From contig NZ_JAJFZL010000001.1 in NCBI RefSeq assembly GCF_020733635.1, positions 4,464,001 to 4,528,000 of the forward strand: a DNA stretch of 64,000 nucleotides, given 5' to 3'. The position numbers were made by a program, and so were the translations under genes. Positions within the stretch are counted from its first letter, which is position 1. Every line of letters starts with the position of its first letter. This document shows, one piece after another, positions 55,337 to 64,000 of this stretch. Below the pieces are notes generated by a model. The model was given only the letters and a program-made list of their open reading frames with translations, was not told the origin of the DNA and ran no database searches. Source of the stretch: Nocardia spumae. Lineage in GTDB: Bacteria; Actinomycetota; Actinomycetes; Mycobacteriales; Mycobacteriaceae.

Positions 55337-57838
55337 TCAGCCGCGCAGGACCGCCCCGACCGCCTCGGACGCGGCCGCGACCGCGGCGTCGCGAGCCGCA
55401 CTGGCCTCGTCTTCGGTGAGGGTGCGGTCGGCGGCGCGGAAGCGCAGCGCGTAGGTCAGGGATTTACGTCCCTCACCGGCCTGGGCGCCCTCGTACACAT
55501 CGAACAGCGCGATGTCCTCGAGCAGGTCACCCGCGCCGGTGCGCAGCGCGGACTCTACCTGCGCCGCGCCCACCGCCTTCTCGACGCTGACCGACACGTC
55601 CTGCAGCACCGCGGGGAACGCGGAAACCACCGGGGCGGGCCGGGATTCGCGAATCGGCAGCGCGTCCAGATCCAGTTCGACGGCACAGGTGCGCGGCGGC
55701 AGGCCGCTGCGCTCGAGTACCGCCGGATGCAGCTCGCCGGCATGTCCGACGACCGTGCCGTCGACCAGCAACTCCGCGCACCGGCCGGGATGGAAGGGCA
55801 GGTAGGCGGCGGCGCGGCGTTCGATGGTAACTCCCGCCGCGTCGGCGACGGCATCGGCCAGGGCGAACGCGTCGGCGGCCTCGGCGGCCCGGCCCGGCCC
55901 CCACGGGCCACGCGGTTCCCGGCGCCCGGTCAGGACCGCCGCGACATGCACCGGCTGATCGGGCAGCGATTCGATGAGCTCGCGGACCTGCTCGTCGTCC
56001 GGCCGCCGGTCCACGGGCAGTTCGGCCACCGGGTGCGTACCCGGACCGGGCAGCACCACCTGGGCGATGCCGTAGATCGACAGATCGCGCTCACCGCGCG
56101 AGATGTTGCGCGACGCCACCTCGAGCAGCGCCGGCAGCAGTGTGGTCGCCAGTTCCGCCTTCTCGACGTCGAGTGGGTTGAGCACCCGCAGGGTGTCGCG
56201 GCGAGGATCCTCCGCGTCCAGTCCCCAGGTGTCGAAGACGCCCGCGGTCATGAAGATCGAGACGGGAGCCTCCACGCAACCGGCGAACGCCAGTGCGCGG
56301 CTCACGGCCCGGCGACGCCGCTGGAGGGCGGTCAGGCCGCGCCCGGCCGGTGCGGTCGGCAGCACCGAAGGGATCTTTTCCAGGCCTTCCAGCCGCAGCA
56401 CCTCCTCCACCAGGTCGGCGGGCTGGACCAGATCGGGCCGCCAGCTCGGCGGCGTCACGACCAGCTGACCGTGCCCGGTCTCGCTGACGCTCACCTCGAC
56501 CGCGCAACCGATCTGCGCGAGCCGCCGAGCGGAGGTACCGGTCGGGTAGACCACCCCCGCGGTGCGATCGGCGAGATCGATATCCATCCGGATGGGCTCG
56601 GTGCCGGGCACCGGCAGCCGCACGTCGGTCAGCGCGGATTCCACCGTGCCCCCGGCGATTTCGGCCAGCAGACCGGCCGCGCGATCGAGCGCGGCGACAT
56701 TGATCTCCGGGTCGACGACTCGTTCGAAACGCTTGCCCGCCTCCGAGACCAGCTTGTGCCGGCGCGCGGAACGGTAGACCGCCAGCGGATTCCAGGTCGC
56801 GGCCTCCAGCAGGATGTCGGTGGTGTCCTGGCCGACTTCGGTGCTCGCGCCCCCCATGATCCCGGCCAGCGAGATCACACCGGAATCATCGGCGATGACG
56901 ACGTCCTCGCCGTCGAGCACCCGTTCGACCTCGTCGAGGGTGCGCAGCGTCTCACCGGTGTGGGCGCGCCGGATCACCAGGGAGCCGGTCACTTTCGCGG
57001 CGTCGAAGGCGTGCAGCGGCTGGCCCAGTTCGAGCATCACGTAGTTGGTCACGTCGACCGCCGGCGAGATCGGGCGCACGCCGGCCAGCAGCAGCCGCCG
57101 CTGCAACCACCAGGGGCTCACCGCCTTCGGATCCACGCCGGTGACCTTGCGCACCGCGAACCGAGTACACGCCGACTCGGGTTCCACGGTGACCGGATGG
57201 GCGTCGGCCTCGTCGTCGGGCAGGGTCCGCACCGCCGGATCGGCGTAGTCGAGGTCGAATCCACAGGCCAGCTCGCGGGCCAGGCCGCGCACCGAGAAGC
57301 AGTAACCGCGGTCGGGGGTGATGTTGAGTTCGATCACCGTATCGCCGAGGCCGAGCAGTTCGTTGGCATCGGTGCCCGGCTCGGCGGTACCCGGTTCCAG
57401 CACCAGAATGCCCGAATGATCCTTGCCGATCCCGAGTTCGGCGACCGAGCAGATCATGCCGTTGGAGACGTGGCCGTAGGTCTTGCGCGAGCTGATGGCG
57501 AATCCGCCCGGCAGCACACCACCCGGCAGCACCACCACCACGAGGTCACCGACCGCGAAATTACGCGCGCCGCAGACGATCTCCTGCAGTTCCGGCTTGC
57601 CGATATCGACCTTGCAGAACCGGATCGGCTTCTTGAACTCGGTCAGCTCGGTGATCTCGGCGACCCGGCCGACCACCAGCGGATGCTCGATATCGCCGGT
57701 GACCGGCGCGAGGGTGTCGAGCTCCTCCACCTCGAGGCCCACGCGGACGAAACCGGCGTCGAGCTCCTCGGGGGTCAGCGACCAGCCGGGGGTGGTCCGC
57801 TGCAGGGTTTCCGTCAGCCAGGACTGCGCTACTCGCAC
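55337..57838 (-). CDS. pheT: Phenylalanyl-tRNA synthetase, beta subunit
   Basis: Large subunit of the alpha2-beta2 enzyme. The 833-residue protein has, in order, the N-terminal domain with an EMAP-type tRNA-binding insert (residues about 42-150, [20 protein letters not shown]), the B3/B4 editing region ([39 protein letters not shown]), the B5 domain, the catalytic-like core with [20 protein letters not shown], and the C-terminal anticodon-binding FDX-ACB domain (last 95 residues). The start is GTG at 57838 following GAGGAAGCG. It lies 55 bases downstream of pheS. Normal length; identification is secure. Confidence 0.97.
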   Translation of the reverse strand: MRVAQSWLTETLQRTTPGWSLTPEELDAGFVRVGLEVEELDTLAPVTGDIEHPLVVGRVAEITELTEFKKPIRFCKVDIGKPELQEIVCGARNFAVGDLVVVVLPGGVLPGGFAISSRKTYGHVSNGMICSVAELGIGKDHSGILVLEPGTAEPGTDANELLGLGDTVIELNITPDRGYCFSVRGLARELACGFDLDYADPAVRTLPDDEADAHPVTVEPESACTRFAVRKVTGVDPKAVSPWWLQRRLLLAGVRPISPAVDVTNYVMLELGQPLHAFDAAKVTGSLVIRRAHTGETLRTLDEVERVLDGEDVVIADDSGVISLAGIMGGASTEVGQDTTDILLEAATWNPLAVYRSARRHKLVSEAGKRFERVVDPEINVAALDRAAGLLAEIAGGTVESALTDVRLPVPGTEPIRMDIDLADRTAGVVYPTGTSARRLAQIGCAVEVSVSETGHGQLVVTPPSWRPDLVQPADLVEEVLRLEGLEKIPSVLPTAPAGRGLTALQRRRRAVSRALAFAGCVEAPVSIFMTAGVFDTWGLDAEDPRRDTLRVLNPLDVEKAELATTLLPALLEVASRNISRGERDLSIYGIAQVVLPGPGTHPVAELPVDRRPDDEQVRELIESLPDQPVHVAAVLTGRREPRGPWGPGRAAEAADAFALADAVADAAGVTIERRAAAYLPFHPGRCAELLVDGTVVGHAGELHPAVLERSGLPPRTCAVELDLDALPIRESRPAPVVSAFPAVLQDVSVSVEKAVGAAQVESALRTGAGDLLEDIALFDVYEGAQAGEGRKSLTYALRFRAADRTLTEDEASAARDAAVAAASEAVGAVLRG

Positions 57839-57893
57839 TTGACGTTTCGCTTCCTCGTATGGGGTGTCGGTGTGGGGTCGGGGCCGGCCGGGA

Positions 57894-59291
<1,398 letters not shown>

Positions 59292-59334
59292 CTACCGCGG
59301 CGGGCGAGGGCCCGCTACGGCCGTCCAGTGGCGC

Positions 59335-60774
59335 TTATTCACTCGCCGCCGGCGCGACGGGGGTGATACGGCTGGGCAGCCACAGCAGGCCGACCACCGC
59401 GCCGACCGCGACGATCACCGCGCCGACCCACACCGCCGGCACCAATCCGTCGACGAAACCCTGCGGGCTCGCGTACGACCCGCGGGAGGCGAAGACCGAC
59501 GCCAGTACCGCTACGCCCATAGCCACGCCCACTTCCCGGACCGTGTTGTTCGTCCCCGAGGCCATCGCCCGGTCTTCGGGTACCGCACTGGCCATCACGA
59601 CGGTCGCGCCGGGCGCGAAGGTGAGGCCCATGCCCACCCCGCCGAGCAGCATGGCGCCGATGAAAGAACCGTATCCGGCGTCCACCGTGCTCACCGTCGC
59701 CATCCACGCCAGCGCCACCGCGAGCAGCGCCTGTCCGGTCACCAGCACCGTCCGCGCGCCGATCCGGCCGACGAGCAATCCGGCCAGCGGGGCCACCACC
59801 ATCGGCGCGGCGGTCCAGGGCAGGGTGCGCAGCCCGGATTCCAGCGGGCTGTAGCCACGCACGACCTGGAAGTACTGCGAGATCAGGAAGATCGAGCCGA
59901 AGACGCCGACCGCGAACGTGAAACTCGTGACGTTGCTGACCCGGAAGGCGCGGGATCGGAACAGGCGCAGCGGCAGCATCGGCGCGGAGGTCCGCATCTC
60001 CCAGGCGAAGAAGGCGGCGAGCAGCACCGCGCCGCCGAGAAGTCCGGTCAGCACCGGCGCCGAGGTCCAGCCGTCGTCGGCGCCGTGCACGACCGCCCAT
60101 ACCAGCGCCAGCACACCACCGGCCGACAGCACCAGCCCGAGCGGATCGAAACGCCGAGCGCCGCCGAAGGATTCACCGATCACCCGCGCCGCGAACGGCA
60201 AGACCGCGATGCCGATCGGAACATTCAGCCAGAAGATCCATTGCCAGCTCAGACCGCCGACGACCGCGCCGCCGACCACCGGGCCCACCGCGATACCCAA
60301 TCCGGAGATGCCGCCCCAGATACCGATCGCGGCATTGCGCATCTTCGCCGGCACCCCCTCCGACAGCAGCGTCAACGACAGCGGCATCACGGCCGCGCCG
60401 CCGAATCCCTGCACCGCGCGGGCGGTTACCAGCATCCACGGCTCGGTGGCCAGCGCGCAGGCGGCCGAGGCGAGGGTGAACAGTGCGATTCCGGCCAGGA
60501 ATATCCGCCGCCGGCCGAATCGGTCTCCCAGCGCCGATGCGGTGAGCAGCAGCGATGCGAACGACAGCGTGTAGGCGTTGACGAACCATTGCAGATCGGT
60601 CAGCGAAGCGCCGAGCTCGGTGCGGATCACCGGTAAGGCGTTCGTGACGACGAGATTGTCCAGCGTGACCATGAACATCGGGATGCCGACCGCGGCCAGG
60701 ATCGCCGCGAGTGGTCTCCGGGTAGCGCCGGGCGAGCCGGCCAGGGTGGGGGTTTCGACGGTGGTGGCAGTCAT
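59335..60774 (-). CDS. DHA2-family MFS drug exporter (EmrB/QacA-like)
   Basis: A 479-residue proton-coupled exporter with 14 predicted transmembrane helices. It has the family's start IPMFMVTLDNLVVTNALPVI (motif D1), the A motif GDRFGRRRIFLAG after helix 2, and the C motif GPVVGGAVVGGLSWQWIFWL in helix 5. Substrates of this family include dyes, antibiotics and bile salts; none can be assigned. The ATG at 60774 begins MTATTVETP. It is divergent from a TetR gene, and two copies of an operator-like motif lie in the promoter region, so it is likely induced by the exported compound. Confidence 0.92.
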   Translation of the reverse strand: MTATTVETPTLAGSPGATRRPLAAILAAVGIPMFMVTLDNLVVTNALPVIRTELGASLTDLQWFVNAYTLSFASLLLTASALGDRFGRRRIFLAGIALFTLASAACALATEPWMLVTARAVQGFGGAAVMPLSLTLLSEGVPAKMRNAAIGIWGGISGLGIAVGPVVGGAVVGGLSWQWIFWLNVPIGIAVLPFAARVIGESFGGARRFDPLGLVLSAGGVLALVWAVVHGADDGWTSAPVLTGLLGGAVLLAAFFAWEMRTSAPMLPLRLFRSRAFRVSNVTSFTFAVGVFGSIFLISQYFQVVRGYSPLESGLRTLPWTAAPMVVAPLAGLLVGRIGARTVLVTGQALLAVALAWMATVSTVDAGYGSFIGAMLLGGVGMGLTFAPGATVVMASAVPEDRAMASGTNNTVREVGVAMGVAVLASVFASRGSYASPQGFVDGLVPAVWVGAVIVAVGAVVGLLWLPSRITPVAPAASE

Positions 60775-60789
60775 CGCAGTTCCTTTGTT

Positions 60790-60838
60790 GTTATCGACTG
60801 ATAACTTGATGCCGAAAGAGTATGCATCGACTGATAAC
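60790..60838. promoter_or_regulatory. Duplicated TetR-type operator (GTTATCGACTGATAAC)
   Basis: A perfect palindrome, GTTATC-GACT-GATAAC, at 60790-60805 is followed 18 bases later by a second copy with a degenerate left arm (GCATCGACTGATAAC, 60824-60838). The pair starts 15 bases upstream of the MFS ATG, and the TetR ATG at 60918 is on the other side. Two adjacent sites suggest cooperative repression of the exporter. Confidence 0.8.
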
Positions 60839-60917
60839 ATGTCAACAGGAGGTGCCGCCCGACTCGATTCCCGGCCGCACCGCGCTACTCTGCCGTCGGA
60901 CGATCGCGAGGAGGACC

Positions 60918-61490
60918 ATGGCGGACTCGACCCGCACCCGCCTGACCGCGGCCGAGCGCAGCGAGCAGGTGCTGGCCGCCGCGGTCACCGCGTTCGCCGA
61001 AACCGGTTACGCCGCAACGAAAACCGATGAGATCGCGCGGCTCGCCGGGGTCTCCCAGCCGTATGTGATCCGTTTGTTCGGCACCAAACAGCGCCTGTTC
61101 GTCGCGGCGGCCAACCGCGCCTGCGACCGGATCGAAGAGGTTTTCCGCACCGCCCGCGCCGACGCTCCGGCACACGCCTCCCCGCAGGAGGCGCTGAAAG
61201 CGCTCGGCAAGGGGTACGAGGCATTCCTGTCCGAACGCGAGCTACCACTGATCCTGCTGCAGGGGTTCTCGGCCAGCGCGGACCCGGCGATCGGCGACGA
61301 CGTGCGCGAGCGCTTCGGCCGCATCTACACACTCGTGCGCGAATTGACCGGCGCCACCGCGGACGACACCCGGCATTTCATCGCGACCGGCATGCTCATC
61401 ACGGTGATGACGGCGATGCAGGTGATCGGCCCCGACGCGGTGGCGACACCCTGGGCCGACGAGATCAACGCCTGCCTGGGCGACGACTGA
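60918..61490 (+). CDS. TetR-family regulator of the MFS exporter
   Basis: A 190-residue TetR-type repressor. The helix-turn-helix lies at about residues 14-60 (AERSEQVLAAAVTAFAETGY, then LAGVSQPYVIRLFGTKQRLF), followed by a helical ligand-binding domain. The ATG has GAGGAGG upstream. It is divergent from the DHA2 exporter across the duplicated operator. It also lies 213 bases upstream of a second MFS gene on its own strand, which it might control too. Confidence 0.92.
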   Translation: MADSTRTRLTAAERSEQVLAAAVTAFAETGYAATKTDEIARLAGVSQPYVIRLFGTKQRLFVAAANRACDRIEEVFRTARADAPAHASPQEALKALGKGYEAFLSERELPLILLQGFSASADPAIGDDVRERFGRIYTLVRELTGATADDTRHFIATGMLITVMTAMQVIGPDAVATPWADEINACLGDD

Positions 61491-61703
61491 GCGGCCCCGC
61501 GGGTGGCCCCCATCCGCACCCCGTGGCCTGCTGTGATAGATCGCACCGATGTCGCGGTTTTCCCCAGACTCCTCACAGGTTTATAGTTACTTTCGGTAAT
61601 CAAATTCTTTGACCTATTCCGAACCACTCTTGACACCGGCGATGCCGGTGCCCCGGGCGTTCGCCGCCCCGCACCCGGTCGACCGGTTCCGGAAAGAAGA
61701 GCA

Positions 61704-64000
61704 ATGGCAATCACCTCTGCGAACGACACCGCGCGCAGATCCGGCGAGCCCGACGATGCGACGGTGATGACGCACCGGCAGATCATGGAGGCCCTGTCGG
61801 GACTGCTGCTGGGCATGTTCGTCGCGATCATCTCCTCGACGATCGTGACCAATGCGCTGCCGAAGATCATCGGCACCCTCGGCGGCGGGCAGTCCGCCTA
61901 CACCTGGGTCGTCACCGCCTCGCTGCTCGCGATGACGGCCACCACCCCGCTGTGGGGCAAACTCGCGGACCTGTTCAGCAAGAAGGCTCTGGTCCAGATC
62001 GCGCTGCTGATCTATGTCGGCGGATCCGTCGTAGCCGGCCTGTCCCAGAATCCGGGCATGCTCATCGCGTGCCGCGCGGTGCAGGGCATCGGTGCCGGCG
62101 GCCTGTCCGCGCTGGCCCAGATCGTGATGGCCGCGATGATCGCGCCCCGCGAACGCGGGCGCTACAGCGGCTATCTCGGCGCGGTGTTCGCGGTCGCGAC
62201 CGTCGGCGGACCGCTCCTCGGTGGCGTCATCACCGACACCAGCTGGCTGGGCTGGCGCTGGTGCTTCTACGTCGGCATCCCGTTCGCGGTGATCGCCCTG
62301 ATCGTGTTGCAGCGCACGCTGCGCCTGCCGGTCACCAAGCGGGATGTGAAGGTCGACTGGCTCGGCGCGTTCCTCGTGACCGCGGCCGTCTGCCTGCTGC
62401 TGGTCTGGGTGACCTTCGCCGGTGACAAGTACGCGTGGCTGTCGTGGCAGACGCTGGCGATGGTGGCCGGGTCGATCGTGCTGGCGGTGCTGTTCGTCTT
62501 CGCGGAATTGCGCGCCGCCGAACCCATCGTGCCCATGCACCTGTTCGCCAACCGCACCATCAGCCTGGCCTCGGCCGCCTCGCTGTTCATCGGCGTCGCG
62601 ATGTTCGCCGGCACCGTGTTCTTCAGCCAGTACTTCCAGCTGGCACGCGGCGAGTCACCGACCATGTCCGGCATCATGACGATCCCGATGATCGGTGGCC
62701 TGTTCATCTCCTCCACGGTCTCCGGCCAGATCATCACCCGCACCGGACGGTGGAAGGGCTTCCTGGTCAGCGGCGCGTTCCTGGTGACCGCCGGACTGGG
62801 GCTGCTGGGCACCATCGGCTACGACACGAACTACTGGGTCGTCGCGATGTACATGGCGATGATGGGCCTGGGCATCGGTATGACGATGCAGAACCTGGTG
62901 TTGTGCACGCAGAACCAGGTGGCACCGCACGAGCTCGGCGCGGCCAGCTCCCTGGTGACCTTCTTCCGCAGCCTCGGCGGTGCGATCGGTGTCTCCGCGC
63001 TGGGTGCGGTGATGGCCGAGCGGGTCAAGCACTACATCAGCGACGGTCTGAGCCATCTGGATCCCGCTGCCGCCAAGGCGATGGGCGCCAGCAGCCAGAT
63101 CCCGGATCTCGCCGCGCTGCCACAGCCGGTACGCACCGTGGTCGAAAGCGGATACGGGCACGGCATCGCAGATGTGTTCCTCTACGCGGCGCCGATCGCC
63201 TTCGTCGCCTTCATCCTGACCCTGTTCATCAAGGAGGTCGCGCTGCGCACGTCGGGCGCGATGGCTCAGGCGGCCGAATCCGCGCCCGAGCCGGTGCTGT
63301 CGCCGCTCGCGCTGGCCGAGGACGCGTCGGGTCTGGTCCCGGAGGAGTTCGTGGACAACGCGATCGTGGTGCACGGACACGTTCGCGCCGGTGACGGAAC
63401 CCCGGTCGCCCGCGCGGCGTTGACGCTGATCTCCCCCACCGGCCGCCAGATCGGCCGGGCCATCGCACGGCACGACGGCCGCTACGCCCTGGACGCTCCC
63501 GACCGCGGATCGTATGTCCTCATCGCCTCCGCGGACGGCTTCCAGCCGCAGGCCACCCCGATCGCGATCGGTGACCGGCCGCTGGCACACGATATCCAGC
63601 TCAGCGGTATGAGCGGTCTGGCCGGAACCGTGCGGGCGGCCGACGACGGGTCGCCGATCACCGACGCGCTGGTGATCGTCACCGACAGCCGCGGTGATGT
63701 CCTCGCGGCGGGCGCATCGGGTCCCGACGGTGACTACACGCTGACCGAGCTGATCCCGGGACCGGTGACCGTGGCGGTGAATGCCGCGGCCTTCCAGCCG
63801 GTCGCGCTGCCGGCGGAGGTCGGCGGGCAGGGCATCACCCGGCTCGATGTCGCACTACCCCGCGGGGCACAGCTGCACGGCACCGTGCTCAACACCGGCG
63901 GACCGCTGCGCGATGCCCGGGTAACCCTGGTCGATGCGGCGGGTGCGGTCGTGGAGAGCACCATCACCGGTCACGACGGCCGCTACCGCTTCGGCAATCT
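61704..64000 (+). CDS. MFS transporter fused to carboxypeptidase-regulatory-like repeats (3' end outside window)
   Basis: The frame from ATG 61704 stays open to the last base, giving at least 765 residues. Residues 1-525 are a 14-helix DHA2-type transporter: VAIISSTIVTNALPKIIGTL at the start, a KLADLFSKKALVQ A-motif and a GGPLLGGVITDTSWLGWRW C-motif. From about residue 550 come repeated beta-sandwich modules of about 80 residues, each ending in a DGRYALDAP, DGDYTLTEL or DGRYRFGN type strand. The repeats match the CarboxypepD_reg / transthyretin-like pattern (VHGHVRAGDGTPVARAALTL; LAGTVRAADDGSPITDALVI; LHGTVLNTGGPLRDARVTLV). At least three repeats are seen. Their side of the membrane and role are unknown. 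A TetR gene is 213 bases upstream. Confidence 0.88.
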   Translation, partial: MAITSANDTARRSGEPDDATVMTHRQIMEALSGLLLGMFVAIISSTIVTNALPKIIGTLGGGQSAYTWVVTASLLAMTATTPLWGKLADLFSKKALVQIALLIYVGGSVVAGLSQNPGMLIACRAVQGIGAGGLSALAQIVMAAMIAPRERGRYSGYLGAVFAVATVGGPLLGGVITDTSWLGWRWCFYVGIPFAVIALIVLQRTLRLPVTKRDVKVDWLGAFLVTAAVCLLLVWVTFAGDKYAWLSWQTLAMVAGSIVLAVLFVFAELRAAEPIVPMHLFANRTISLASAASLFIGVAMFAGTVFFSQYFQLARGESPTMSGIMTIPMIGGLFISSTVSGQIITRTGRWKGFLVSGAFLVTAGLGLLGTIGYDTNYWVVAMYMAMMGLGIGMTMQNLVLCTQNQVAPHELGAASSLVTFFRSLGGAIGVSALGAVMAERVKHYISDGLSHLDPAAAKAMGASSQIPDLAALPQPVRTVVESGYGHGIADVFLYAAPIAFVAFILTLFIKEVALRTSGAMAQAAESAPEPVLSPLALAEDASGLVPEEFVDNAIVVHGHVRAGDGTPVARAALTLISPTGRQIGRAIARHDGRYALDAPDRGSYVLIASADGFQPQATPIAIGDRPLAHDIQLSGMSGLAGTVRAADDGSPITDALVIVTDSRGDVLAAGASGPDGDYTLTELIPGPVTVAVNAAAFQPVALPAEVGGQGITRLDVALPRGAQLHGTVLNTGGPLRDARVTLVDAAGAVVESTITGHDGRYRFGN

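Overview
The window is high-GC actinobacterial chromosome, most likely from Nocardia or a close relative in the Nocardiaceae. The evidence is the rRNA operon without spacer tRNAs, TTGACN/TAGNNT rrn promoters, frequent GTG starts with 4-base ATGA/GTGA overlaps, mycothiol- and F420-type families, and a gene backbone that matches, in reverse, the Mycobacterium tuberculosis order I recall for Rv1649-Rv1689: pheS-pheT, argCJBDFR-GH, the Rv1683 acyl-CoA synthetase/lipase, Trm112, the TetR/ABC-2 trio, mpg and tyrS.

Layout. 0.3-6.0 kb: an rrn operon on the minus strand (16S-23S-5S) with two tandem promoters and a terminator. 6.0-20.9 kb: tyrS, then backbone genes (mpg; ABC-ATPase, ABC-2 permease and TetR; Trm112) separated by accessory blocks. 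These hold an NmrA-like reductase, an AraC regulator, DoxX, a FadR-type regulator divergent from a leuA paralogue, a DUF3761 secreted protein, an ECF41 sigma factor with its FAD oxidoreductase, an FrnE/DsbA-type protein and a multicopper oxidase. 20.9-26.2 kb: a four-gene divergent module (GtrA, large GT-C-like membrane protein, GT2, WecE/ArnB-type aminotransferase) that looks like a complete amino-sugar surface-glycosylation system. 26.2-32.3 kb: the Rv1683-like fusion, idi, a broken flavohaemoglobin pseudogene, threonine dehydratase and an SMR pump. 32.3-46.3 kb: the arginine genes, all on the minus strand but split. argC-J-B-D-F-R is one tightly overlapping operon. argG and argH lie about 4 kb further on behind their own ARG-box-like operator, with a methyltransferase gene between them. 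Two regulator/target pairs with clear palindromic operators fill the gap. 46.7-55.3 kb: acyl-CoA synthetase, pyruvate:quinone oxidoreductase, amino-acid permease, an F420-type oxidoreductase, two unknown proteins and an alpha/beta hydrolase. 55.3-59.0 kb: pheS-pheT. 59.3-64 kb: a DHA2-type MFS exporter with a divergent TetR, then an MFS transporter fused to carboxypeptidase-regulatory-like repeats that runs off the window end.

The housekeeping part covers translation (rrn, tyrS, pheST), arginine synthesis and base-excision repair. The accessory part is rich in one-component regulators paired with adjacent targets. The most promising candidate for an undescribed system is the GtrA/GT-C/GT2/aminotransferase module. 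It has Arn-like logic (aminate a sugar, load it on polyprenyl phosphate, flip it, transfer it outside) in an organism that has no LPS.
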